From an uncultured Flavobacteriaceae bacterium (GTDB taxonomy: Bacteria > Bacteroidota > Bacteroidia > Flavobacteriales > Flavobacteriaceae): 64,000 nucleotides of DNA. Shown here piece by piece: positions 17,922 to 27,087 of the stretch. A model generated the notes under the pieces. The model saw nothing but the letters and a program-made list of their open reading frames with translations. It was not told where the DNA came from and did no database searches. How positions within the stretch are numbered: the first letter of the stretch is position 1; every line of letters begins with the position of its first letter. The stretch is from NCBI GenBank assembly GCA_947503105.1, contig CANNCM010000001.1, positions 434,001-498,000 on the forward strand, written 5' to 3'. Position numbers and translations under genes: made by a program.

Positions 17922-19775
17922 ATGAAAATTACAAACAACCTATTCTCAAACATTAAGGGTGATGCTTTTGGTGGCATCACCGCAGGAATCGTAGCTCTAC
18001 CATTGGCACTAGCCTTTGGTGTTTCTTCTGGTCTTGGACCAAGTGCCGGACTTTATGGTGCAATTTTTATAAGTTTTTTTGCTGCCCTTTTTGGCGGAAC
18101 AAACACCCAAATTTCTGGTCCTACTGCACCAATGACTGCAGTAAGTATGGTAATTATTGCAGGAATTGTTGCCGCCAATGATGGCGATATTGATAAAGCT
18201 TTACCCTCAATTTTAATGGTGTTTTTTTTGGCTGGACTAATGCAAATTGGCCTTGGCTTTTTGGGTCTCGGAAAATACATAAAATACATCCCATACCCTG
18301 TTGTCTCTGGGTTCATGACTGCAATTGGTGTAATCATACTTTTAACTCAAATTTTACCCTCTTTAGGATACAATCCAAAAGAAGATTTAGACTATGTCAA
18401 TACATTTAAACCACAAGCGGAAGAAATCATCCTTGAAAATATTTTGAAAGACGAAGCCGGCGAAGGTATTCTGGTTTTAGAAGATTTTAAAGAAACCATA
18501 AAAAGAGCAAACAAAATTTCTGAAGAAGATATTCTTAGAGAATCCAAAACGCTTGCTGCTAAAGAAGCCTCAGGAACTATTGGTGCGCTCAAGGTTATGT
18601 CTAGAGCTCTTCGAAATATCAATTGGCTTGAATTTTTTTTAGCACTCGGAACAATAATAATCATATTTGGATTTAAACGCATTACTACAGCAGTACCGAG
18701 CACTCTTGTTGCGCTTGTTGTAATGTCTGGTGGAGCTATTGCTTTAGGGTTGGAGTATAAGCCTATTGAAAAAATTCCTGATGGCCTTCCTATCCCCCAA
18801 CTGGAACTATTTTCGAATTTTAAATTAGACAGTATAAGCCCCTATATTTTTACAGCGCTCACATTGTCTCTTCTCGGTGCAATTGACTCGTTGTTGACAA
18901 GTGTTGTCGCCGATAATATGACAAAAACCAAGCATAAACCAAACAAAGAACTTGTTGGACAAGGTATTGGAAATAGTATTGCTGCAGTATTTGGTGGAAT
19001 CCCCGGTGCCGGTGCAACAATTCGAACGGTTGTCAATATTAATTCTGGTGGAAAAACAAAACGCTCTGGAATGATCGCTGGAGTCTTGCTGCTTTTTATT
19101 TTATTGGCGTTGGGGCCTGTTGCTTCCAAAATTCCTGCAGCAGTACTTTCTGGAATTTTAATTACCGTTGGAATTGGCGTAATGGATTATAAAGGCCTAA
19201 AAGCTATTCCTGCATTACCAAAAGACATTGCTTGGGGGCCTGTAAAATTAAGTTCGGAAGTTTTAATCATGCTAACGGTGTTGATTTTATCAACTTTTTG
19301 GGATTTAATTTTCGCAGTCGGTATAGGATTAGTCATTTCTTGTCTCATGTTTATGAAGCTCATTGGCGACCTAACGGCAGAACGTTCCGAGGTTGATACA
19401 CTAAAGGAAGAAGCATGGCCAGATGAAATTAATTTCCCAAAAAAATTAAAAGGGGAGGTTTTTATAAAACACATTAAAGGGCCCCTTTTCTTCGGATCAA
19501 CAGCAGAATTTCAACAACTTTACAAGCAAATTCCAGAAGGTGCAAAAACAGTTGTGATTCGGCTTAGCAGAATGCAATACATGGATCAAACAGGATTGTA
19601 TGTTATGGAAGATACACTTCAAGATTTAAAAGCTAAAGGCGTAGATGTGGTGTTTGTAGGGCTCCTAAAACAACCTAGATATATGATGGAACGCATCGAC
19701 ATCATCCCCGATTTTATTCCTGAAGAACGAATATACAAGTCATTCAAAACATATTTAAGCAGTTTGTCTAAGTAG
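17922..19775 (+). CDS. SulP-family inorganic anion transporter with STAS domain
   Basis: The 617-residue protein has 10 or more hydrophobic segments and the SulP pattern: GGITAGIVALPLALAFGVSSGLGP near residue 16-40, NTQISGPTAPM near 61-71, and GGIPGAGATIRT near 356-367. A C-terminal STAS domain follows (about 500-617) with the conserved MDQTG loop near residue 552. A hydrophilic segment of about 80 residues (about 150-235) sits between two membrane segments, longer than in many bacterial SulP proteins. SulP carriers move sulfate, bicarbonate or other small anions; the substrate is not evident. Confidence 0.92.
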   Translation: MKITNNLFSNIKGDAFGGITAGIVALPLALAFGVSSGLGPSAGLYGAIFISFFAALFGGTNTQISGPTAPMTAVSMVIIAGIVAANDGDIDKALPSILMVFFLAGLMQIGLGFLGLGKYIKYIPYPVVSGFMTAIGVIILLTQILPSLGYNPKEDLDYVNTFKPQAEEIILENILKDEAGEGILVLEDFKETIKRANKISEEDILRESKTLAAKEASGTIGALKVMSRALRNINWLEFFLALGTIIIIFGFKRITTAVPSTLVALVVMSGGAIALGLEYKPIEKIPDGLPIPQLELFSNFKLDSISPYIFTALTLSLLGAIDSLLTSVVADNMTKTKHKPNKELVGQGIGNSIAAVFGGIPGAGATIRTVVNINSGGKTKRSGMIAGVLLLFILLALGPVASKIPAAVLSGILITVGIGVMDYKGLKAIPALPKDIAWGPVKLSSEVLIMLTVLILSTFWDLIFAVGIGLVISCLMFMKLIGDLTAERSEVDTLKEEAWPDEINFPKKLKGEVFIKHIKGPLFFGSTAEFQQLYKQIPEGAKTVVIRLSRMQYMDQTGLYVMEDTLQDLKAKGVDVVFVGLLKQPRYMMERIDIIPDFIPEERIYKSFKTYLSSLSK

Positions 19776-19780
19776 TAGGT

Positions 19781-20308
19781 TTATTGTTCTTCTGAATCTT
19801 CAAATTGTGGAAGCTCCAATATGGTTTTTTCATCGATAAAGCGAGGTAAAATCATTGGGGCTATTGCCCCCACGGGTTGGTAGAGAATAGAGTCTTCTAA
19901 CTCATCTTTTGATACCATTGAAAGTGTGGTGTTGAAGCGCTCAAAAACAAGCAACAGCACCGAAAGAATCAGAGTGATTTTGAGACCCCCAAAAAGGGCC
20001 CCCAATAATTTATTGATAAGACCAAGAGCCGCAAAATTGGCTAGTTTTGTTAAAGCCTTGCCGGCTAGGGAAACCGCCAGAACAATAACAATAAATGTAA
20101 TGGCAAAAGAAGATATATTCATTGTTTGTTCTGACCAATCGACATAACCCGATAAAAATTCTGCTGCATAATTGCTAAAATGAACCGCGCCATATACCCC
20201 AAGCATTAAAGCCAAAAGTGAAGCCACCTCTACAAACAAGCCCTTGAAAAAACCCTTAATAATTCCATACAGAATAAGCGCGCCAAGAATAATGTCGATA
20301 ACAGGCAT
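19781..20308 (-). CDS. CvpA family membrane protein
   Basis: This 175-residue protein contains about four transmembrane helices and the N-terminal pattern of CvpA proteins (IDIILGALILYGIIKGFFKGLF). In E. coli CvpA is needed for colicin V production and envelope homeostasis; a general role here is not known. The gene converges on the SulP gene with a 5-bp gap and diverges from the small gene at 20371. Confidence 0.9.
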   Translation of the reverse strand: MPVIDIILGALILYGIIKGFFKGLFVEVASLLALMLGVYGAVHFSNYAAEFLSGYVDWSEQTMNISSFAITFIVIVLAVSLAGKALTKLANFAALGLINKLLGALFGGLKITLILSVLLLVFERFNTTLSMVSKDELEDSILYQPVGAIAPMILPRFIDEKTILELPQFEDSEEQ

Positions 20309-20370
20309 AAAATAATTTGAATTAATATTTCTTTAATGAAAAATTAGAGTCTAAATTTACAAAATAAATT

Positions 20371-20727
20371 ATGGCAAGAGACGAAGAATTAAAAAAACGC
20401 TGGGAAACACTTGTAGACAAACTATCTCTACGCTTTGCAGATGGAGCGGCACTAGACCTGGATGGAATTATTTATCTCATTGGCGTTCAAGAGCTTGGAC
20501 AACTTCATCGTCGTTTCAAAAAAGATGAAAAACTCAATTTGATGCATATCGCCATTTGTCGCCTTTTGTCGCCCTATGGATATTACGAACTTGATTTTGT
20601 TGATGATGACGGTTGGCCTCACTACAAAATCAAGGCACAATTGCCCAATTTGAAAGCTGGTGAACAAAGCGTTCTAATGAAAGAAGCCATTGTAAACTAT
20701 TTTCTTGAACACGAGTTTATTAGATAA
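20371..20727 (+). CDS. Conserved hypothetical protein, Bacteroidota type
   Basis: The 118-residue product is soluble and acidic-basic, with no signal or membrane segment. It starts MARDEELKKRWETLVDKLSLRF and includes DGIIYLIGVQELG and YGYYELDFVDDDGWPHYK. It is a short protein of a kind widely seen in Bacteroidota genomes without known function. It lies just upstream of pheS, but its own stop is 32 bp before pheS and a promoter-like box lies between, so co-transcription is uncertain. Confidence 0.75.
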   Translation: MARDEELKKRWETLVDKLSLRFADGAALDLDGIIYLIGVQELGQLHRRFKKDEKLNLMHIAICRLLSPYGYYELDFVDDDGWPHYKIKAQLPNLKAGEQSVLMKEAIVNYFLEHEFIR

Positions 20728-20734
20728 GATTTCT

Positions 20735-20742
20735 TAAATTTG
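20735..20742 (+). promoter_or_regulatory. Putative -7 box upstream of pheS
   Basis: TAAATTTG fits the Bacteroidota -7 consensus TAnnTTTG and lies 18 bp before the pheS ATG. No good TTG is present at the expected -33 distance, so support is moderate. Confidence 0.45.
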
Positions 20743-20759
20743 GCTTTTATTTCAAGACC

Positions 20760-21779
20760 ATGATTGACCGCATTCAAAATTTAATTGACGAAGCCCAAAG
20801 TTTTACAACAGATTCTGCCTCCGAACTTGAAACATTTCGCATAAAATTTTTAGGAAAAAAAGGCCTTTTAAATGATTTGTTTGCTGATTTTAAGTCGGTG
20901 CCAAATGAACAAAAAAAGGCATATGGTCAGGCCATAAATACATTGAAAGCTACAACTCAAGAAAAGGTAAACACTCTAAAAGAACGTTTAGAAACACAAC
21001 CCTCAAACGCTTCATCTTTTGGTGATTTGACGCGCCCAGGCGAGCCCATACACATTGGAGGACGCCACCCTATATCATTGGTAAAAAATCAAATTATTGA
21101 TATCTTTTCTAGAATAGGATTTAATGTTAGTGAAGGTCCAGAAATTGAAGATGATTGGCACAACTTTACGGCACTAAATCTACCCGAGCATCACCCTGCC
21201 AGAGACATGCAAGACACTTTCTTTGTGCAAACAAATCCGGATATTTTGTTGCGTACTCATACAAGTTCTGTTCAGGTTCGCTATATGGAAAACAACACCC
21301 CTCCGATTCGAACTATTTCGCCGGGAAGAGTATATCGCAACGAAGCGATTTCTGCGCGTTCTCATTGCTTTTTTCATCAAGTAGAAGGCTTGTATATTGA
21401 TAAAAATGTGAGCTTTGCCGATTTGAAGCAAACCCTTCAATACTTTACAACTGAACTTTTTGGTAAATCAAAAATACGTCTTAGGCCATCCTATTTTCCG
21501 TTTACAGAGCCAAGCGCCGAAGTAGATGTGTACTGGGGGCTAGAAACAGAAACAGATTATAAAATGACCAAAGGCACAGGTTGGTTAGAAATTATGGGCT
21601 GCGGAATGGTCGATCCGAATGTTCTCGAAAATTGTGGGATTGATTCCAAAACATACTCTGGCTTTGCTTTTGGAATGGGGATAGATCGCATTGCTTTGTT
21701 GTTGCACCAAATTAATGATATTCGTTTGTTGAGTGAAAATGATATGCGCTTTCTAAAACAATTTAAAAGCAGTTTATAA
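20760..21779 (+). CDS. pheS: Phenylalanine-tRNA ligase alpha subunit
   Basis: PheS is the catalytic subunit of the alpha2beta2 phenylalanyl-tRNA synthetase. The 339-residue protein has an N-terminal coiled coil and the class II motifs: motif 1 around residues 108-130 (NQIIDIFSRIGFNV), motif 2 (RVYRNEAISARSHCFFHQVEGL) and motif 3 (SGFAFGMGIDRIALL). Residue 305 region with GFAFGMG is the Phe-binding pocket area. pheT is not next to it, which is common in this phylum. Confidence 0.97.
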   Translation: MIDRIQNLIDEAQSFTTDSASELETFRIKFLGKKGLLNDLFADFKSVPNEQKKAYGQAINTLKATTQEKVNTLKERLETQPSNASSFGDLTRPGEPIHIGGRHPISLVKNQIIDIFSRIGFNVSEGPEIEDDWHNFTALNLPEHHPARDMQDTFFVQTNPDILLRTHTSSVQVRYMENNTPPIRTISPGRVYRNEAISARSHCFFHQVEGLYIDKNVSFADLKQTLQYFTTELFGKSKIRLRPSYFPFTEPSAEVDVYWGLETETDYKMTKGTGWLEIMGCGMVDPNVLENCGIDSKTYSGFAFGMGIDRIALLLHQINDIRLLSENDMRFLKQFKSSL

Positions 21780-21795
21780 TACCTTCAAAAAACAA

Positions 21796-22797
21796 TTAGT
21801 CTAGTTTTTCTGTTAATTTCTTAAGTGCTTGCTTTGGGTTTTTGTTGTTGTACAGCACCTCATAAACCATTTCAATTATTGGGGTTTTTGCAGATTTTTC
21901 ATGATTTTGATTGATTTCGTATGCACTTTTGGTAGCATAGTATCCCTCTGCAATCATATTCATTTCCATTTGTGCCGATTTTACAGTATATCCCTTACCA
22001 ATCATATTGCCAAACATTCTATTTCGAGAAAATGTTGAATAGCCTGTAACTAATAAATCCCCCAAATAAACCGTTTCATTAATTTTTCGTTTCATTTTGT
22101 ACACTTTTTTGATGAAACGCTTCATTTCTCGGATAGCATTACTCATTAAAACACTTTGAAAATTGTCGCCATATCCCAATCCATGAGCAATACCAGCCGC
22201 AATAGCGTAAATATTTTTCAGCATTGCTGCATACTCTGCTCCCACAACATCGTCATGAGTTTTTGTTTTGATATAATGACTAGAAATTTGATGGGCTATC
22301 GTTTTGGCTGTTTTTGTGTTTGTACAAGCAACGGTCAAATACGAAAGGCGCTCTAGTGCAACTTCTTCGGCATGGCATGGCCCTACCAAAACCGCAACCT
22401 GATCAAAAGGGACATTTCTGTGTTGATGAAAATGCTCTCCAACCAAAAGCCCTGTCTCTGGAACTATCCCTTTGACGGCAGATAAAATAATCTTATTTGA
22501 AATATCAACAGATAACATCTTGAGCTGCTCGTAAATAAATGCTGATGGTATCGCAAACACTAACACATCCGCAGAGCTCGCCACTTTGTTTATGTCATCG
22601 CTCAATATTAGCCGATTGACATCAAACTCAACAGAACTTAAATACGAAGGATTGTGTTGCTCTTCCTTTATATAATCTATGGTTTGAGATTTACGTACAT
22701 ACCAACCAACAGATGTGGTTTTTTCACTCAACATTTTTACAATTGCTGTTGCCCAGCTGCCATTCCCAAAAACTGCATATTTTAATTCTGATGCCAT
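21796..22797 (-). CDS. gpsA: NAD(P)-dependent glycerol-3-phosphate dehydrogenase
   Basis: The 333-residue enzyme reduces dihydroxyacetone phosphate to sn-glycerol-3-phosphate for phospholipid synthesis. The Rossmann motif is at the N terminus (GNGSWATAI, residues 11-19). The catalytic lysine region AAMLKNIYAIAAG and the GDLLVTGYSTFSRNRMFG segment are both typical. The gene converges on pheS with a 16-bp gap and has a promoter-like box 20 bp upstream. Confidence 0.96.
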   Translation of the reverse strand: MASELKYAVFGNGSWATAIVKMLSEKTTSVGWYVRKSQTIDYIKEEQHNPSYLSSVEFDVNRLILSDDINKVASSADVLVFAIPSAFIYEQLKMLSVDISNKIILSAVKGIVPETGLLVGEHFHQHRNVPFDQVAVLVGPCHAEEVALERLSYLTVACTNTKTAKTIAHQISSHYIKTKTHDDVVGAEYAAMLKNIYAIAAGIAHGLGYGDNFQSVLMSNAIREMKRFIKKVYKMKRKINETVYLGDLLVTGYSTFSRNRMFGNMIGKGYTVKSAQMEMNMIAEGYYATKSAYEINQNHEKSAKTPIIEMVYEVLYNNKNPKQALKKLTEKLD

Positions 22798-22816
22798 TTA
22801 CTGAAATTTATCCAGA

Positions 22817-22824
22817 CAAAAGTA
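22817..22824 (-). promoter_or_regulatory. Putative -7 box upstream of gpsA
   Basis: On the minus strand the sequence reads TACTTTTG, a match to TAnnTTTG, 20 bp before the gpsA start codon. No matching TTG is present at the expected -33 distance. Confidence 0.4.
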
Positions 22825-22916
22825 CTAAAAAATTAATGCTTGTAATCTATTGATTTTTAGTGATATAATCTTTTGGCACGCAATTTGAAAATACTTTAAT
22901 AATTTAAAACTGATAC

Positions 22917-23891
22917 ATGATGAAATATATGAAAACTCTAAAATTCTCTCTTCTAACTTTTCATTTGCTGTTTCTTTTTGGATCATGTGAAACTGATGAG
23001 GTTTATGCCCCTCATAACAATAACAATATTTCGTTAGAGCAACTCTTGAGAACATATGAGCTTTGGTCTGTTGACATTAATAGTACTCGAGGAAATGGCC
23101 AAACAGCATTTGTGGAAATGGCGTTTACCCTTTCTTTTATCAATGGAAATTTATATGCAAATAACAATTTGGTTGGGTTTGGTGATCGAGGTAATGGATA
23201 TGGAATCGTGGTTGGGGCGTACGATACTGGAGGTATTGTTTTGGATGTTTATCACGATATCGATGGACACCAACGGTTTGAAGTGTATCAAGAAACTGCA
23301 ACCTCAATAGAATTATACAATCCATCCAATGACACCTCTTATTTCTTAGACGGATATCAGCGTAGCGAATTTGACTACGATGACGTATTTTTTGAAAACG
23401 TTGATTTTTTTCTTCAGGAATATAAAACTTGGGAGAAAACTCTCACTAGCACTCAGGGCAATGACACCAATTTTGACAGTGAAAATTACCTCTATTTTTT
23501 CAATGAGAATAATACTAATTTATTCAAAAGCTCAGAAGATGAAGCTATTGGTAATGTAGATAACATATTTTGGGACTATACAGGAACCTATAATGTAAGT
23601 GCAATTTCAGCGAGTAGCGACACAAAAAAACTCTCCTTAAATTATGATTTTTATGACAATGATCATTTTGAATTATCAGTCATAAATGATGAGCTCATAA
23701 GACTATTTCATCCTGATTCTGGAAAAACCTACGAATTTCGTGGGGTGAATAATGTTGTATTTATGAAAATACAAGGAGATGGCAAAACCACATTAAATTC
23801 GGGCATAATTCGTTCTCAAAAAACAAAAAGAAAAGAAAATATACGAGCAAAAAAGCGCTCCAATCTAGTCACTTATTTTTCTAAGCCGTAA
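22917..23891 (+). CDS. Lipoprotein with an internally duplicated domain
   Basis: The 324-residue protein has a lipoprotein signal peptide with the lipobox FGSC and the acylated residue Cys24. The mature part contains two related units, about residues 47-148 and 168-278. Y47-W50 and Y169-W172 align, both are followed by a TxGN element nine residues later, and IELYNPSNDTSYFLDG aligns with IRLFHPDSGKTYEFRG. The tail is very basic (KTKRKENIRAKKRS). The last 11 bp overlap the convergent gene. I do not recognise the family; the pattern is reminiscent of lipocalin-like lipoproteins of this phylum. An ATG at 22929 is another possible start. Confidence 0.72.
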   Translation: MMKYMKTLKFSLLTFHLLFLFGSCETDEVYAPHNNNNISLEQLLRTYELWSVDINSTRGNGQTAFVEMAFTLSFINGNLYANNNLVGFGDRGNGYGIVVGAYDTGGIVLDVYHDIDGHQRFEVYQETATSIELYNPSNDTSYFLDGYQRSEFDYDDVFFENVDFFLQEYKTWEKTLTSTQGNDTNFDSENYLYFFNENNTNLFKSSEDEAIGNVDNIFWDYTGTYNVSAISASSDTKKLSLNYDFYDNDHFELSVINDELIRLFHPDSGKTYEFRGVNNVVFMKIQGDGKTTLNSGIIRSQKTKRKENIRAKKRSNLVTYFSKP

Positions 23892-24657
23892 ACTTTTGTG
23901 AAATGGTGTCTAAAAATCGGGCCTCATAATCCTCTTTGCCTTCCCAATTGTTATAATCGGGTTTGATAATGTTTTCTATAAAATCTGAGATTTCCTCAAA
24001 AGAATCCATTGTTGTGAGTTGAGACATCACACGGTCGTAATCTTCGTTATTGTTTTCAAACAAATGATTCACAAAAGCTAAACGATCATTAAGTCCTATT
24101 TGAAAACCTGTGCCTTTTAACGCATCATTTAAGGACGCTTTTGGCGTTGTGGGAGAAGTGGCCTCTGGTTCATTTTGTTCAACAACTTCGTCTTCTATAG
24201 GGGCAAAAATTGGAAGCTGGTTATAACTTGGTGTTAAGGCCGAAAGATCCTCTTCTATTGGCTCTGCTTGAACTTCATTTATTTCATCAACCAAATCATC
24301 TACAGCACTTGTTTCTTGAGGCATCTGCGCAACAATGTCCTTAATTTTTTCTATCGCTGGTTCCATAATCGCTTCTTCTTCCTCGCTATCAATATTGACA
24401 TAAACTTTTTGGTCAACCTCAATAGAATCTGTAACTTTATTGTTGAAAGCGCCGTCAAGCGCGTCAAAAAATGAGGCGCTTGTATCTATCTCTTCTGGAA
24501 GATCACCATCAAACTGCTCTTCTAAAAATTTAAGAATAGCTATTTTCTGATACAACTGTGCAATTTCTTCATGCATTTTAGACAAGTCTTCCTTGCCCGT
24601 TAATTTTAATACCCTGTGCGCTATACTTATAAGTTCAGACTCCAGTTTCTTTTTCAT
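23881..24657 (-). CDS. Acidic conserved hypothetical protein
   Basis: The 258-residue protein has an N-terminal helical region with a likely coiled coil (SKMHEEIAQLYQKIAILKFLEEQF), a long acidic and probably disordered middle rich in Glu, Asp and Pro (about residues 85-180), and a compact C-terminal domain (about 185-258) with GLNDRLAFVNHLFENN. The C-terminal part is of a type recurrent in Bacteroidota. No catalytic motif is visible. The gene diverges from tdk and its 3' end overlaps the preceding lipoprotein by 11 bp. Confidence 0.72.
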   Translation of the reverse strand: MKKKLESELISIAHRVLKLTGKEDLSKMHEEIAQLYQKIAILKFLEEQFDGDLPEEIDTSASFFDALDGAFNNKVTDSIEVDQKVYVNIDSEEEEAIMEPAIEKIKDIVAQMPQETSAVDDLVDEINEVQAEPIEEDLSALTPSYNQLPIFAPIEDEVVEQNEPEATSPTTPKASLNDALKGTGFQIGLNDRLAFVNHLFENNNEDYDRVMSQLTTMDSFEEISDFIENIIKPDYNNWEGKEDYEARFLDTISQKFTA

Positions 24658-24774
24658 TACAAAACAAAATTAATACGTTGAAATAAGTTTTAGTGTTATG
24701 CTTTTATTTTTAGTAAATTTACATCACCTTTATAATAAGCAATAAAAATAATTTGCTTGCGCTAAAATTACAAA

Positions 24775-25416
24775 ATGTTTCTTGAAAATACAGTAAACGC
24801 TAAAGAACAATTTGGATGGATCGAAGTGATCTGCGGATCGATGTTTTCTGGAAAAACTGAAGAGTTAATCCGACGTTTGAAACGCGCTCAATTTGCCAAA
24901 CAAAAAGTAGAAATATTCAAGCCCGCCATAGACGTGCGTTATGATGAAGATCGTGTGGTGTCTCACGATGCCAATGAAATTCGTTCTACACCAGTTCCTG
25001 CGGCGTCCAACATTCCTCTTCTAGCAGATGGCTGCGATGTTGTGGGTATTGATGAGGCACAATTTTTTGACGATGAAATTGTAAGTGTTTGTAATGCGCT
25101 AGCCAACAAAGGTGTACGTGTCATTGTTGCTGGTTTGGATATGGATTTTAAAGGCAACCCTTTTGGTCCAATGCCAAATCTTATGGCGACCGCAGAGTAT
25201 GTAACAAAAGTTCATGCTGTATGTACAAGAACAGGAAATTTAGCACAATACAGTTTTCGCAAATCAAATGACGATAAATTAGTTCTTTTGGGTGAAGTTA
25301 AAGAATACGAACCCCTTAGTCGAAGTGCGTTTTACAAAGCCATGACCAAAGAAAAAATCAAAAATATGAAGGTTGTCGAGCCAATAAGTATTGACCATCA
25401 AAAGAAAAAAAACTAA
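24775..25416 (+). CDS. tdk: Thymidine kinase, type II, without the zinc ribbon cysteines
   Basis: Thymidine kinase phosphorylates thymidine in the salvage pathway. The 213-residue protein has the P-loop GSMFSGKT (21-28), the catalytic Glu94 in GIDEAQFF and the lasso region near 150-185. In most type II enzymes four cysteines bind structural zinc (CxxC twice). Here the first pair is Cys150 and Thr153 (VCTRTG) and the second is Ser182 and Ala185 (LSRSAF), so only one Cys remains. The enzyme is otherwise complete, so I expect activity without zinc. It precedes alr by 5 bp. Confidence 0.94.
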   Translation: MFLENTVNAKEQFGWIEVICGSMFSGKTEELIRRLKRAQFAKQKVEIFKPAIDVRYDEDRVVSHDANEIRSTPVPAASNIPLLADGCDVVGIDEAQFFDDEIVSVCNALANKGVRVIVAGLDMDFKGNPFGPMPNLMATAEYVTKVHAVCTRTGNLAQYSFRKSNDDKLVLLGEVKEYEPLSRSAFYKAMTKEKIKNMKVVEPISIDHQKKKN

Positions 25417-25421
25417 CTCTT

Positions 25422-26525
25422 GTGGTGGGCGAAACAATTTTAGAAATAGATCTTTCTGCGTTAAAAAACAACTTTAATATTCTACGCACCAAAATAAATG
25501 AAAACACCATGTTGCTCGCTGTGGTGAAAGCTTTTGCCTATGGAAGTGATGCCGTAAGAATTGCACAATATCTCGAAAAATTGGGGGTCGATTATTTTGC
25601 AGTAGCTTATATCCGTGAAGGGGTTTTGCTTAGAAAAGCTGGTATAAAAACACCCATTCTTGTACTTCACCCTCAAGCTGTTAATTTTGATCTTCTTTTA
25701 AAATTTCAGCTCGAACCGAGCTTATACAGTTTCAAAACTTTAAACGCTTTTATAGCTGTTGCAAATACAAATTCCACAGACCGTTTTCCAGTACATCTCA
25801 AATTTAATACAGGGCTCAATCGTCTTGGATTCTCGCAACATCAAATGGAAGACGTTGCAGAAATCATCAATTCTAATAATAGTATTCATGTGGCGTCCGT
25901 TCTTTCACATTTGGCTGCTAGCGAAGATGAAAAAGAACGTGAATTTTCTCTTCATCAAATAAATCGCTTTAAAGACATTACCGAAAAGTTTGAGTCTTTG
26001 TGCGGATATTCATTTATTCGACACCTTTGCAATACCTCGGGTGTCGTTAATTTTCCAGAGGCACACTTTGATATGGTGCGTTGTGGTATTGGAATGTATG
26101 GCTTTGATAATATGGAAAAAACTGTATTCGAGTTTCGACCAATCGCCTCTTTAAAAACAATTATTTCTCAAATTCATAATATTGATTCGGGACAAAGTGT
26201 AGGGTACAATAGGGCTTTTATTTCAGACTGTCCAAAGAAAATTGCAACTCTTCCAATAGGGCATGCCGATGGTATTGGTCGTCAATATGGCAATGGCGCA
26301 GGCGCAGTTTATATTCTTGGACAAAAAGCTTCAATTGTAGGAAATGTTTGTATGGATATGATTATGGTAGACGTTACTGAAATTGAGTGTAAAGAAGGAG
26401 ATGAGGTTGTTCTCTTCGACAAAAACACCACCGCAGAAGATTTCGCAAAAAACGGAAACACTATTTCCTATGAACTTCTCACTGGAATTTCTCAACGTAT
26501 AAAACGTATTTTCATCTCAGAATAA
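25422..26525 (+). CDS. alr: Alanine racemase
   Basis: Alr converts L-alanine to D-alanine for peptidoglycan, using pyridoxal phosphate. The PLP lysine is in VVKAFAYGSD near residue 31-37, and the catalytic tyrosine is probably in the VGYNRAF segment near residue 265. The 367 residues match the family. It starts with GTG at 25422 (an adjacent GTG follows). Against the common VKANAYGHG, the Asn is Phe and the following His is Ser, which occurs in related genomes. Close spacing to tdk suggests one operon. Confidence 0.95.
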   Translation: MVGETILEIDLSALKNNFNILRTKINENTMLLAVVKAFAYGSDAVRIAQYLEKLGVDYFAVAYIREGVLLRKAGIKTPILVLHPQAVNFDLLLKFQLEPSLYSFKTLNAFIAVANTNSTDRFPVHLKFNTGLNRLGFSQHQMEDVAEIINSNNSIHVASVLSHLAASEDEKEREFSLHQINRFKDITEKFESLCGYSFIRHLCNTSGVVNFPEAHFDMVRCGIGMYGFDNMEKTVFEFRPIASLKTIISQIHNIDSGQSVGYNRAFISDCPKKIATLPIGHADGIGRQYGNGAGAVYILGQKASIVGNVCMDMIMVDVTEIECKEGDEVVLFDKNTTAEDFAKNGNTISYELLTGISQRIKRIFISE

Positions 26526-26585
26526 TTTGTTTTATTTCTGCGTTTTGAATATGTTCGTGTCAGTATTAACCCAAATCTAAAATTT

Positions 26586-26978
26586 ATGCTTAAAGAATTC
26601 AAAGAATTTGCAATAAAAGGCAACCTCGTCGATATCGCGGTTGCTTTTGTAATGGGAGCCGCCTTCAAAGATGTTGTAACCAGCTTCACAGGAGGAATCG
26701 TATCTCCTTTGATTGGCCTTATTTTCAAGGCAGACTTCAAAAATTTAAAATATATATTACAAGAAGGCGTTGTTAATGGAGACGGCGTTTTAGAAGGAGA
26801 ATCTGCAATAATGTGGGGGCAATTTCTTGTACACACCATCGACTTTATAATTGTGGCCTTTGTAATGTTCTTAATCATCAAAGGTATAAACGCCTTAAAA
26901 AGAAAAGAAGACGAAGCAGCATCCGGTCCATCAGACAACGCTCTTTTGTCTGAAATTAGAGATTTACTAAAAAAATAA
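26586..26978 (+). CDS. mscL: Large-conductance mechanosensitive channel
   Basis: MscL opens on membrane tension during osmotic downshock. The 130-residue sequence has the usual N-terminal amphipathic helix (LKEFKEFAIKGNLVDIAVAFVMGAAF), two transmembrane helices (about 14-40 and 75-100) and a charged C-terminal tail. It is separated from alr by 60 bp and followed by a strong hairpin terminator. Confidence 0.96.
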   Translation: MLKEFKEFAIKGNLVDIAVAFVMGAAFKDVVTSFTGGIVSPLIGLIFKADFKNLKYILQEGVVNGDGVLEGESAIMWGQFLVHTIDFIIVAFVMFLIIKGINALKRKEDEAASGPSDNALLSEIRDLLKK

Positions 26979-26989
26979 TCGTTTTTTTA

Positions 26990-27017
26990 AAAAAAGGGGA
27001 GCCATCTGCCCTTTTTT
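26990..27017 (+). terminator. Terminator after mscL
   Basis: The arms AAAAAAGGG and CCCTTTTTT enclose a 10-base loop (GAGCCATCTG). The hairpin ends in T residues and sits 12 bp after the mscL stop codon. The A run and T run also allow function in the reverse direction. Confidence 0.75.
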
Positions 27018-27054
27018 ATATTTAAAATTTAAATAAAAGTAACACCTTATTTAG

Positions 27055-27062
27055 TAATTTTG
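27055..27062 (+). promoter_or_regulatory. Putative -7 box upstream of asd
   Basis: TAATTTTG matches TAnnTTTG and lies 25 bp before the asd start. It follows the mscL terminator, so asd is likely to start its own transcript. No clear -33 element. Confidence 0.45.
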
Positions 27063-27087
27063 TTGTTTAATTTTAAGTCGATATAAA

